In this document: piece after piece, positions 8,831 to 16,618 of the stretch
How the letters are laid out: each line of letters begins with the position of its first letter
Numbering within the stretch: the stretch's first letter is position 1
NCBI GenBank assembly: GCA_945865565.1
Contig: CAMBEK010000001.1
Location: forward strand, 62,001 to 126,000
Direction of reading: 5' to 3'
DNA length: 64,000 nucleotides
From: Pseudobacteriovorax antillogorgiicola
Lineage (GTDB): Bacteria > Bdellovibrionota_B > Oligoflexia > Oligoflexales > RGVZ01
Position numbers and translations under genes: made by a program
The notes under the pieces: model-generated
What the model saw: only the letters and a program-made list of their open reading frames with translations
Told to the model about the DNA's origin: nothing
Databases searched by the model: none

Positions 8831-8936
8831 GGCGGTCTCCTGTTCGTTACAACCGGCCTCAATGTACCGGAAGCGGTTCAAGGCGCAATAGTAAGGCGCA
8901 TTGTTAAGGCACAATATAAAGGAAGGGGTCTTTTCC

Positions 8937-9920
8937 GTGTCACAAAAACATCTTTTCATCGCCGACCCGTTGGAAGGGCTGAATTTGCCGCTGGATTCCT
9001 CGCTGCGGATGGCCAGAGCCCTTGCCGCCCGCGGACACCGGGTCTTTTTCACGACCATCCAGGATCTAAGTTGGAGGTCGGACAAGGGTGCTGCCTCGGC
9101 CCGAAGCGTGGAGGCCACTTTTGCCGGCGAGGGCCTCAGACCAGCGCTCTCCGCCAAGGGCTTGCACAGTTTGTCTGAATTCCAGGCAATCCACATGCGC
9201 AAGGATCCCCCCTTTGACATGGCCTACATTGAGGCCACCTGGCTCCTTGATTCAGTGGCCTCAAAGGTCCACATTTATAACCATCCGGAGGCCCTGCGGA
9301 ACTTCAACGAAAAGGTCTCCATCTTGATGTTCCCCAACGACATTCGGCCAGCCCTCGTCAGCTCTGACACTGCCGAAATCATTGATTTTATTGCAAAAGA
9401 TTGTGCCGGAGATGCCGTCATCAAGCCCCTTGCCCTGTTTGGCGGACGCGGGGTGGAGCGGATCTGTATCGGTCCGAAGGGTCTGGAAATGGGCGAGGCC
9501 GCAAAACGAATCACCAAGGTTACCGGCGATGGCCGCGAAAAACGCATCGTGCAGCCGTTTGACGAACGGGTTTTTTCCGGCGAAGTCCGGGCGTTCTGCA
9601 TGGGGGGAGAGCCCATCGCCTGGTGCCTGAAAAAACCGGCGCCCGGGGAATTTCTGGCCAACACTCGAGCCGGAGCAACTTTGGAGTCCTACAAACCGGG
9701 CGCCGAGGAGCTCGCCCGCGTCAAGAATGTTGCTTCGCGTCTGGCCTTAATGGGTGTCCAAGTGGTTGGGTTTGACCTGATCGGGGGCTACATTTCTGAA
9801 ATCAACCTGACGAGTCCCCGCCTTTTACTGCCGGCCGGGGATGTAGCCACAGAGCAAGCCGTCTATGAACGGCTTGCCCTGTGGCTGGAGCGGGATGCGG
9901 GAAAGGCGATGAGTCCCTAG
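8937..9920 (+). CDS. gshB: Glutathione synthetase-like ATP-grasp protein
   Basis: The 327-aa protein begins KHLFIADPLEGLNL, close to the GshB N-terminus. It has an ATP-grasp core with AVIKPLALFGGRGV near 160-175, RIVQPFDERVFSGEVRAF and the C-terminal VGFDLIGGYISEINLTSP, which carries metal-binding Glu and Asn. GshB ligates glycine to gamma-glutamylcysteine. The GDKR motif of typical GshB is GEVR here, so another gamma-glutamyl or amino-acid ligase activity is possible. The start is a GTG with a strong GGAAGGGG site 8-9 nt upstream, preferred over codons further upstream. Its end overlaps the next convergent gene by 4 nt. Confidence 0.8.
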   Translation: MSQKHLFIADPLEGLNLPLDSSLRMARALAARGHRVFFTTIQDLSWRSDKGAASARSVEATFAGEGLRPALSAKGLHSLSEFQAIHMRKDPPFDMAYIEATWLLDSVASKVHIYNHPEALRNFNEKVSILMFPNDIRPALVSSDTAEIIDFIAKDCAGDAVIKPLALFGGRGVERICIGPKGLEMGEAAKRITKVTGDGREKRIVQPFDERVFSGEVRAFCMGGEPIAWCLKKPAPGEFLANTRAGATLESYKPGAEELARVKNVASRLALMGVQVVGFDLIGGYISEINLTSPRLLLPAGDVATEQAVYERLALWLERDAGKAMSP

Positions 9921-10303
9921 ATACACTGTTGGATGTCACGCCCTGCAAGGCGGTTAAGGATCACCACATCCAAGGCAGACTTTCTAGCAACGACCCTGTT
10001 CTTAAAAACTTCGACCTGGGCCTCTTCGACCTTCATGGTCGCATAATCTCGCTTGTACTCGTCCATGGTGATGGCTTGTTTTGCCAAAAGCCTGTTGGAA
10101 GTCTCGAAATTATGTAGCGCTAATGCATATTTGGCCTCTTGTGCGATCAACTCGCTGTTTGCCTCGTCCAATTTGGATTGATACATCACAACGAATGGAT
10201 CGTTATTGATGTCGGAATCGTCTGCCATCAGCGGCTGATTCATTCCGGTCAACAGCAGCACCGCCACAATAAAGTTTGCAAACAGGATCTTTGATACCTT
10301 CAT
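9917..10303 (-). CDS. Small secreted helical (coiled-coil) protein, unknown function
   Basis: This 128-aa protein has a signal peptide (ILFANFIVAVLLLTG) followed by an almost fully helical region, residues 35-120, rich in Glu, Lys and Ala with heptad-like spacing. The segment resembles the hairpin coiled coils of periplasmic adaptor or TolC-like proteins, but it is too short to be either. The ATG at 10303 is chosen because GAGGGG lies about 8 nt upstream; an ATG two codons earlier abuts that site. The first seven residues (MKVSKIL) echo those of the next gene (MQVSKIL). It is the last gene of the minus-strand cluster that begins with the glycosidase-like gene. No function is assigned. Confidence 0.7.
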   Translation of the reverse strand: MKVSKILFANFIVAVLLLTGMNQPLMADDSDINNDPFVVMYQSKLDEANSELIAQEAKYALALHNFETSNRLLAKQAITMDEYKRDYATMKVEEAQVEVFKNRVVARKSALDVVILNRLAGRDIQQCI

Positions 10304-10340
10304 TGCCATCCCCTCAATCTTCTTTGTCCAACTTTACAAA

Positions 10341-11759
10341 TCAGCGAACAATCCGGGTCAGTGTTTGAGCGAAAATTTTCTCAACACCGATGCGAGCCCA
10401 ACGTCCTTGAGCCACCAACTGCTCCTGACCCATGCTGGATTCGACAGATTCCTGCATCGTGTATTCGGCGACACCAAAGTTCTTGCCGTTGGCGATGGCC
10501 ACGACGATTTGGTCGCCAGTGCGAATGGCGATGCCTTTGAAGGTGAATTCCTGAACCTTAAAGGACATGTCATAGGTTTCGCCCTTGGCAACAACTTCGA
10601 CGGTGCCCTGCATTGAACCAAGAGCCTCGGTCTGGGCCGTAAAATTGAACTTGCCTGTCATCGCATCCAGGGACATTTCTGGAATGCTGACGGAACCTTG
10701 ATCAGGATTGGAGGAACCATTGAGCATGGTGCCCACCATTCCGCCCTGCTGTGCTGATTCAAGGGTGGCGATGCCAATGTCTTGGCCCCTGACGTTCCAA
10801 GCCGCAAGGAGTCTTCCGGCAACCAAAACCGCCGGACCAGCAAACTGAGTCTGTCCAAGATTGACACCCAATTGAAGGTACTGACCCATTGAACTGATGG
10901 TCATCTTACCAGTCTGAGCCTCATGGCCACTGAAGATCGAAGCCCATTCACCCTTGAATTCGTTGGGAATGAGCCATTCAATCCAAAGCGGTGCCAGCTG
11001 CTTGCTGACTTCGATGTTTTTTCCCTGGGAGAAGAAAAAGTGCATTTGCTCGCGTCCGTCCTGGGTTTTCACCAGAGCCGCGGCGACACTTTTCTGGCCT
11101 TCCTGGGTGCTGATGTCGCTAAAATACAAGATCGGCTTCGCAATGCTCTGATCGGTAACCTGAGCCGGGTAACGCCAAGCGTTGGCCAATTGCATTTGTC
11201 CAACCTGAGCAATCCCAGGCATCGCAATGCTTGCTTCCTGACTTACTTCCAGTTGGGTGGCATCGCCGGTTGCCTGACCAACAGGCGCCATACCGATTTC
11301 TTGGGAAGGCGAAGAATAAAGCGAAAGACGCTTCACTTGATTTTTGGCTTCGTAGGTCTGCAGTTCAGACCATTGTTCGACGCTCAATCCAGAAACCCAG
11401 AGTCCCTGATTGTTTTCAAAAAGGAGCTTGTCGTTCGTCAAGACGATCGCCGAGTAGCGCGGCGCCCCGTCGCTGGATTCCAGACCCAATTTCTGAGCCG
11501 ACTGAATCTCTCCGCCTTGCGTTGCAACAAAACGGTCGTACGCCACACCCTGTTTTTCCAGGGCTTCCGTGGCTAATGCGATGCCCTGATCTGCGGCCAA
11601 ATTGTCCGTCGCCGAAACAATCAGAACCCGCTGCTGCGATGCGCCCTGGCGAGATTCGCTGGCTGAACGTGGGACGTCATCACGTCCCATGGCTGGCAAA
11701 CCGGCACCAAGACCGGCGGCAAAAAGAACAGATCTCGACAGTATTTTGGAAACTTGCAT
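10341..11759 (-). CDS. Secreted protein with Agd3-type N-terminal region and no deacetylase domain
   Basis: The 472-aa protein has a signal peptide cleaved near residue 25. Residues about 43-270 align with residues about 115-345 of the CE18-like deacetylase at 16619-18838. Both begin with an S-A-T strand (VLIVSATDN against LLLLSATRS). Both have a Y-x-x-I-x-L core leading to LWVSGLSVEQWSELQTYE, against TWLSSLTMDQWAQLREYE, and end with LAPLWIEW against VAPLWINW. The deacetylase DD and HxxxH motifs are absent. In place of the catalytic domain are beta-rich segments with repeated starts (FKGEW, MTGKFNF), possibly two small barrels. The N-terminal part of Agd3 is a carbohydrate-binding module in fungi, so I infer polymer binding. 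GGAGAAG precedes the ATG. Confidence 0.75.
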   Translation of the reverse strand: MQVSKILSRSVLFAAGLGAGLPAMGRDDVPRSASESRQGASQQRVLIVSATDNLAADQGIALATEALEKQGVAYDRFVATQGGEIQSAQKLGLESSDGAPRYSAIVLTNDKLLFENNQGLWVSGLSVEQWSELQTYEAKNQVKRLSLYSSPSQEIGMAPVGQATGDATQLEVSQEASIAMPGIAQVGQMQLANAWRYPAQVTDQSIAKPILYFSDISTQEGQKSVAAALVKTQDGREQMHFFFSQGKNIEVSKQLAPLWIEWLIPNEFKGEWASIFSGHEAQTGKMTISSMGQYLQLGVNLGQTQFAGPAVLVAGRLLAAWNVRGQDIGIATLESAQQGGMVGTMLNGSSNPDQGSVSIPEMSLDAMTGKFNFTAQTEALGSMQGTVEVVAKGETYDMSFKVQEFTFKGIAIRTGDQIVVAIANGKNFGVAEYTMQESVESSMGQEQLVAQGRWARIGVEKIFAQTLTRIVR

Positions 11760-11823
11760 TATTCTTCTCCTGTATTCATGAACAAGACATCAGGCCGGGC
11801 ATTATGCAGGAGGCGTGCCGTAA

Positions 11824-13293
11824 TTATAGATTGAGGAGGATTGTCCCTGAGCGGGCACCGAGCCACAATTCATCAACCATCGCTCCATCATTGAAGGTCG
11901 GGTCGGCTACGCCCTTTATTTTCTTCATCGATCGCGGAAGTTTCAAAAGCACTGCACTCTGGCCGGGATTCACAAAAGCGGACCCGTGTTCAAAGGCTCG
12001 CCACCAGGTCAGCCCACTTGCAGCGGCATCCGCGCCGGGAGTTCCTTCGTCCATCAAAGCGCTGTACAGGGTTTTTTTCGCATCGTTAAATTCAACAGCT
12101 TCAGACATGGGTTTGCCAAGGTAGCCTTTCGTTGATGAGCCCTGTTCGGATTGACCCGTCTCCAGGTTCACAGCGTACTCATCAAACCACCATGCACTGG
12201 CATAGGGCCTGTGGCCGTTTGATGATGACTGCTCGTTGGTAAACGAAAAGTAGCCATCAAACATCAGGGTCGAGGCCAGCGCAAAACGCATCGCGCCGAA
12301 ATCCCTCGGGGAGTCAGAGCTGCCCATGACAATCGATACCCTTGGTTCGGGGGCCGTCCGCATGAAAGAGGCATAATTACGCATGATGGCGCGCCACCCA
12401 AATTTTGATTGGTCGACTTTTTCGGCTCCAAGAAATTGTTCGACCATGATCCCATTGAGGTTATGGACATACGGGTGTCCCGAATTCCATCCACCATTGC
12501 CGACAAGAATCGTCTCGGGCGGAAATAACTCGCGCGAATTCTGAATCATGTTTTTATAGCCTTGGGTCCAAGCAGCGTCGGTGGCAACATCCGAAAGGGG
12601 ATGACCGTCGCCATTGATTGCGATCGCTTGGTTGCCATATTGGTTTTTTAACCACGCGACGGAAGAGGTCGCCCAGTCAAAAAAAATCCCGTCCACCATT
12701 CCCGTAACGATGATATTTTCATTCACGAATCCCGGCAGAAATTTCTGAAGGCTCGTTGTCGGATTTTGAGCGTGATGCCAGACGCCAGGACGCGGTTCGA
12801 ACATGCGAATGGGACGGCCATGCGCATCTCGCATCAGCCATTCAGGGCGCAACTGGGCGACGTACTCTTGAAACAAAGTTGTCGTGGATTGATTCGACCA
12901 GTCGGTGGGGACATCACCCGCAGAGAAATGGGCCAACGTGACGATGTCGGGGTTGCGTCGGCGCCACTTCCCGTCTGGACCAAGATAGGCCGTAAACCTG
13001 CGGACAGCCTCGGAATCAACGATACCCAAATCCCACAGGTGCAACTGGTCAAAAAGAATTTGAGCCTCTCCTCCCGGAAGTCCATATGGATCCGAGATCT
13101 GATAGATGTTCGCCAGCTTGGGAAATCGGTGGCGGCTCAATCGGGCGACCGTCGATGCCTCACGTGCCGTCACGGTGGAACCTCCCTTGCATGGGAGCGT
13201 CAAAATGCCAGCCAACCCCAAGCCCACCAAAAGGCAAAGGCTGCCGAGGAAGATTAGAAGGCGGGTAGTAAACAGGGACTTAAGTTTGTTCAT
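11824..13293 (-). CDS. Secreted or membrane-anchored glycoside hydrolase candidate (GHL15-like TIM barrel)
   Basis: This 489-aa protein starts with a hydrophobic segment (LLIFLGSLCLLVGLGLAGIL) that is a signal peptide or anchor. The body looks like putative glycosidases of the GHL15 type: FDQLHLWDLGIVDSE early, TLAHFSAGDVP, a stretch ending VDGIFFDWATS (acidic residue at the end of a barrel strand), then VGNGGWNSG, GIMVEQFLGAE and SIVMGSSDSP. Substrate and catalytic residues cannot be fixed by eye. Its place beside PelF-like and Agd3-like genes suggests that it acts on the same polymer. The ATG at 13293 has GGAG 5 nt upstream; a longer frame to 13440 lacks a ribosome site. It leads the minus-strand trio and diverges from the glycosyltransferase gene by 77 nt. 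Confidence 0.65.
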   Translation of the reverse strand: MNKLKSLFTTRLLIFLGSLCLLVGLGLAGILTLPCKGGSTVTAREASTVARLSRHRFPKLANIYQISDPYGLPGGEAQILFDQLHLWDLGIVDSEAVRRFTAYLGPDGKWRRRNPDIVTLAHFSAGDVPTDWSNQSTTTLFQEYVAQLRPEWLMRDAHGRPIRMFEPRPGVWHHAQNPTTSLQKFLPGFVNENIIVTGMVDGIFFDWATSSVAWLKNQYGNQAIAINGDGHPLSDVATDAAWTQGYKNMIQNSRELFPPETILVGNGGWNSGHPYVHNLNGIMVEQFLGAEKVDQSKFGWRAIMRNYASFMRTAPEPRVSIVMGSSDSPRDFGAMRFALASTLMFDGYFSFTNEQSSSNGHRPYASAWWFDEYAVNLETGQSEQGSSTKGYLGKPMSEAVEFNDAKKTLYSALMDEGTPGADAAASGLTWWRAFEHGSAFVNPGQSAVLLKLPRSMKKIKGVADPTFNDGAMVDELWLGARSGTILLNL

Positions 13294-13370
13294 TTCGTCT
13301 CCACAGCTGCGGGCGACATCCACAAACCGTGCCGTAGAGGGCCAAAGCGGGGACGAAGGGAGAGTCGGGG

Positions 13371-14645
13371 GTGATTGAAAAGAACATGAGCCAACTTTTG
13401 CCGGTCGATGTCGCAATCTATGTTGAAGGGACGTACCCATTCCAGATCGGCGGGGTCTCTTCTGCCATCCATGGGATCATCGAAGGATTGCCGGATGTCA
13501 GGTTTGGGATCGTCCACTTGGCGTGGACCACTGAAACGACAGGCGAAATGCAATATCCGCGACCGGGAAATCTGGCATGGATAAAAATCATCAGGCTTGG
13601 AAAATTCATCAATGCCTTCGCTGACCTAGTGGGTGAAGCTTATCCCGTGGCCAAGGTGCATCATTCCCATACTTGCGGACTTGCGGGCCTCGCCGCAACC
13701 TTCGCCAAGGATCAACATCCGGGCAGCCGCATGATCCTCAGTGAGCACAGCCTTTACGTGCGTGATGTGCTTCAGGCCTTGGAGAAGGCTGGCTGCAGCC
13801 ACAAGGCGGGACAGGACCTGATCGCTGCGAATGAGGTTCCACCCATCGGTGCTGGCCAGGGAACCCTCAATGAAATGAAAGAGGCGGTGCTGGCCACGGG
13901 GAGGCAAGTGTATGAAAATGCAGACACCATGACCTATCTCTACTCCAGCATCAGAACGGAGGCGCTTCAATACGGTGCAGACATGACTCGCTCCATGATC
14001 ATCCCAAACTCCGTCGATTCGCAAAGATTTGAAAGCGTCTCCCAAAAAAACAAGACAGCCCATGGGGCCTGGCAGTTGGCAGTCATTGGCAGGGTGGTCC
14101 CGGTGAAGGGAATTATTGAGGCCATCGAATGTGCGCGAAAACTGGCTGACAGGGGCTTTGACTTTGAACTGAACATCATCGGCCCCGAAAACGAAGTGCC
14201 TTGCTACGCCGCCTTTTGCCGTGAAAAGGTTGCCCACTTTGGCCTTGAAAACCGTGTCATCTTTAAGCCTAGCATGTCGCCAGAAAAAGCCCTGGAAGGC
14301 ATCGATCTGTTGTTGCTGACGAGTCAGTCAGAGGCCATGCCCCTTGTGGTGCTCGAGGCCATGGCGGCATCGGTTCCCGTGGTGGCCCATGATGTCGGAA
14401 ATGTAGGCGACCTGCTTGGCTCGAATTCGCGAAGCGAAACCACCAGTGCCCCGGCCGGAATCATCGCACCATCGGGTGCGAATCAAAGAAATCCGACGCC
14501 GGCCGAACTAGCTGGCGTCGTCATCGACGTCTTGGGAAACGAAGGGTCCTACCGCGCCATGCGCGCCGCGGGCCCCCAAAGGGTAAAACAATTCTTTGAC
14601 AGGACCGAAGCCTCCAAGGCATGGAAAGCCCTGTATTCCGCCTAA
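13371..14645 (+). CDS. PelF-like GT4 glycosyltransferase (short form)
   Basis: The 424-aa cytosolic protein has the two-lobed GT-B fold of GT4. The PelF-like N-terminus reads VEGTYPFQIGGVSSAIHGII, the linker has ILSEHSLYVRD, the C-lobe starts AVIGRVVPVKGI, and the EX7E motif is present as EAMPLVVLE. It is clearly paralogous to the second PelF-like gene at 22463 (both have a HLAW strand after the first Rossmann turn and a similar C-lobe), but lacks about 110 residues in the first lobe. PelF polymerises UDP-GalNAc in Pel synthesis, so I infer a related hexosamine transfer. The start is GTG with GGGAG upstream; ATG at 13386 is an alternative. The 3' end overlaps the convergent periplasmic gene by 4 nt. 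Confidence 0.85.
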   Translation: MIEKNMSQLLPVDVAIYVEGTYPFQIGGVSSAIHGIIEGLPDVRFGIVHLAWTTETTGEMQYPRPGNLAWIKIIRLGKFINAFADLVGEAYPVAKVHHSHTCGLAGLAATFAKDQHPGSRMILSEHSLYVRDVLQALEKAGCSHKAGQDLIAANEVPPIGAGQGTLNEMKEAVLATGRQVYENADTMTYLYSSIRTEALQYGADMTRSMIIPNSVDSQRFESVSQKNKTAHGAWQLAVIGRVVPVKGIIEAIECARKLADRGFDFELNIIGPENEVPCYAAFCREKVAHFGLENRVIFKPSMSPEKALEGIDLLLLTSQSEAMPLVVLEAMAASVPVVAHDVGNVGDLLGSNSRSETTSAPAGIIAPSGANQRNPTPAELAGVVIDVLGNEGSYRAMRAAGPQRVKQFFDRTEASKAWKALYSA

Positions 14646-16459
14646 TTGTCGGACGAATCGTCCGACACTTTGACGAAGGTGACATCAACCGGATTGCGGC
14701 GACCACCAATAATGTATTGGCCGGTGATTTCGCCGCGTTCAAGTTGCCCCCGAACCTGAAAGAATACCGTTCGTTGACGGCTAGTTAGGTATATGACGCC
14801 TGTTTCAAGGTCGAGATAAACTAAATCAAGTGTCACAAGGTGCTTCTGGATCTTGGGACTGATCATGATGCTGGCGACGTGAGATTTACCATTGCGGGAA
14901 ATTTTAAGTGACGCATCGTAACCAAGAAATTTCCCCTCGTAGCTTCCTTCAAAATCCGAGAACGACATCGGATCAACATTTTGGGCGATCAGATAATTCT
15001 TAATGGAATTCACCCGTCTCCCTGAAAAATTTTGCTCCCGGTGCCCAATCCTCAGAATACCTTTCACAATCAAGTCATCAGAACCTGCCGGACCAGAAGA
15101 AATCCGAAACATCGCGTGCTGCACAGGAATGTCCTGCTGACCCGTTGTAGAGTCACTTAGAGTCGCCGTTTCCTGAACGCTGGTGGCGTGAATTATTCCT
15201 GTGGACCGATCGAAGCTGCTGTAGGCCATCGATGCTGTTATATGCCCGTAGCCCGCCGCCACAATAACCCCCATGGTGTCTGGGCGGGCCACTGAAAAGA
15301 CGCCTGGTCGGCCTTCTATCTCAATTTCGTAAATACCTTCCAGATCCTTTTCGTTAACCATAGCGCCAAGATCGAAGTGATCGGCCAAAGATCGCATCAC
15401 TTTCTCTTGGGACGGCATTCCGTAAGCACCGTACCGTGCTGACAAGTCCCCGGCAATTTCAGCGAGGAATCTAAACTGAGACGGCTTTTGTCGAGCCAGA
15501 TCGAGAGCACGAAAGCTGGCTCCAAGCGCGTCAAAATGATTCGGGTCCATAATCGACATGGCTTTCTTGCCCACCTCAACTTCAAGAGACCCGCCGGTGT
15601 CAATCAGCTTCAGGATAATCAAAGAAACAATCGTCCCTGGTCGCATGGCGACCTCTTCGGGAACATGCCCTGGCAACTGGTCCAACCGCAACTTCGTCAA
15701 GACCAACATCTGGGCAATCTTTGAGAGCAGCGTCTGGTCCTTTTGAAGGTATACTGAACGATTAAACGATTCAAAGGCACTCTGGCAGACCATCGGGCCG
15801 TGAACACCACTCAAGAATTTTTCATAGTCCGCCACCGTCAATTCGCCCAAATAGTTCTCGATCAATGTCTGATGCAATCGGGCCTGAACCCTCGAAAAAT
15901 CATCCGTCGATGGAAACGGGGCCTTGGTCAAAGGTAACGGCTTGTTCAAGGCTTCGATGATTTTCCCCATCCGATCGAACATCGAATAAATCTCCTTGAT
16001 CCCGCTCGCACGCGATGCAATCTTTTCCTGATTCAAGTTGAATTTCATGCGGGTAAGGTCCTGGGACCAACGGGCAAATTCGATCAGAAGCCAGTCAGGA
16101 TCATCCGCAATACTCAGCAGAGGCTCAATTGCCACGGTCATCTTGTCTGCCAAGTCCGTAATCATATCAATGTCCAGCGAACTGAACTTCAGCTCAACCT
16201 GAATTTCAAGGAGCTCGTCGAGAATCTTGAGATAGGGACCTAATTTTTCTTTCGACATGTCAGGGACTGAAGACCGCAACTCAAAAATCACGTCACTCAT
16301 CTCGCTGCGACTAACCCTAGCGCGTTCGATAACAGCCTCTGGTGAAGGCACAATTTCTTGCGCAGTAAGTGGCAAAGCTAGGGAAAAAAATGCTGTGCAG
16401 GTGAACCCCGCGATTTGCATCAAATGGTAGATCGGCTTTAAAAAAGTTCGCACTTTCAT
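14642..16459 (-). CDS. Large secreted protein with helical N-terminal half and beta-rich C-terminal half, unknown
   Basis: The product is about 605 aa and starts with a signal peptide (TCTAFFSLALPLTA). Residues about 35-375 are mostly helical. The last 230 residues are beta-rich and contain two similar openings, LEGIYEIEIEGRPGVF and FEGSYEGKFLGYDASL, each followed by alternating strands, like small lipocalin or avidin-like barrels. The beta segments of the gene at 10341 start in the same way (FKGEWASIFSGHEA), so a shared domain is possible. No catalytic motif is seen. The start is uncertain: ATG at 16459 has GAAGGA directly against it, and the frame is open upstream to 16783. It is divergent from the deacetylase gene and lies inside the polysaccharide locus. 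Confidence 0.65.
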   Translation of the reverse strand: MKVRTFLKPIYHLMQIAGFTCTAFFSLALPLTAQEIVPSPEAVIERARVSRSEMSDVIFELRSSVPDMSKEKLGPYLKILDELLEIQVELKFSSLDIDMITDLADKMTVAIEPLLSIADDPDWLLIEFARWSQDLTRMKFNLNQEKIASRASGIKEIYSMFDRMGKIIEALNKPLPLTKAPFPSTDDFSRVQARLHQTLIENYLGELTVADYEKFLSGVHGPMVCQSAFESFNRSVYLQKDQTLLSKIAQMLVLTKLRLDQLPGHVPEEVAMRPGTIVSLIILKLIDTGGSLEVEVGKKAMSIMDPNHFDALGASFRALDLARQKPSQFRFLAEIAGDLSARYGAYGMPSQEKVMRSLADHFDLGAMVNEKDLEGIYEIEIEGRPGVFSVARPDTMGVIVAAGYGHITASMAYSSFDRSTGIIHATSVQETATLSDSTTGQQDIPVQHAMFRISSGPAGSDDLIVKGILRIGHREQNFSGRRVNSIKNYLIAQNVDPMSFSDFEGSYEGKFLGYDASLKISRNGKSHVASIMISPKIQKHLVTLDLVYLDLETGVIYLTSRQRTVFFQVRGQLERGEITGQYIIGGRRNPVDVTFVKVSDDSSDN

Positions 16460-16618
16460 TCCTTCGCAATAAAACGTTTGAGCCCGCATGAGGCAAAGTG
16501 CCGCAACAGCATCTTTACTAAAGCAATTTCCAGTCCGTTCAAAAAAACATACCCAATGTGGAACAGTAATTGCTCTCGACTGGATCATTGTTGTCAGTAG
16601 ATACAACTCTGGAGAAAG

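Noticed and set aside
8831-9220. N-terminal extension of phosphoglycerate kinase by 130 codons
   Set aside because: The added part has no family similarity, runs through the promoter and start of the divergent gshB-like gene, and the ATG at 8830 has a good ribosome site and normal length.
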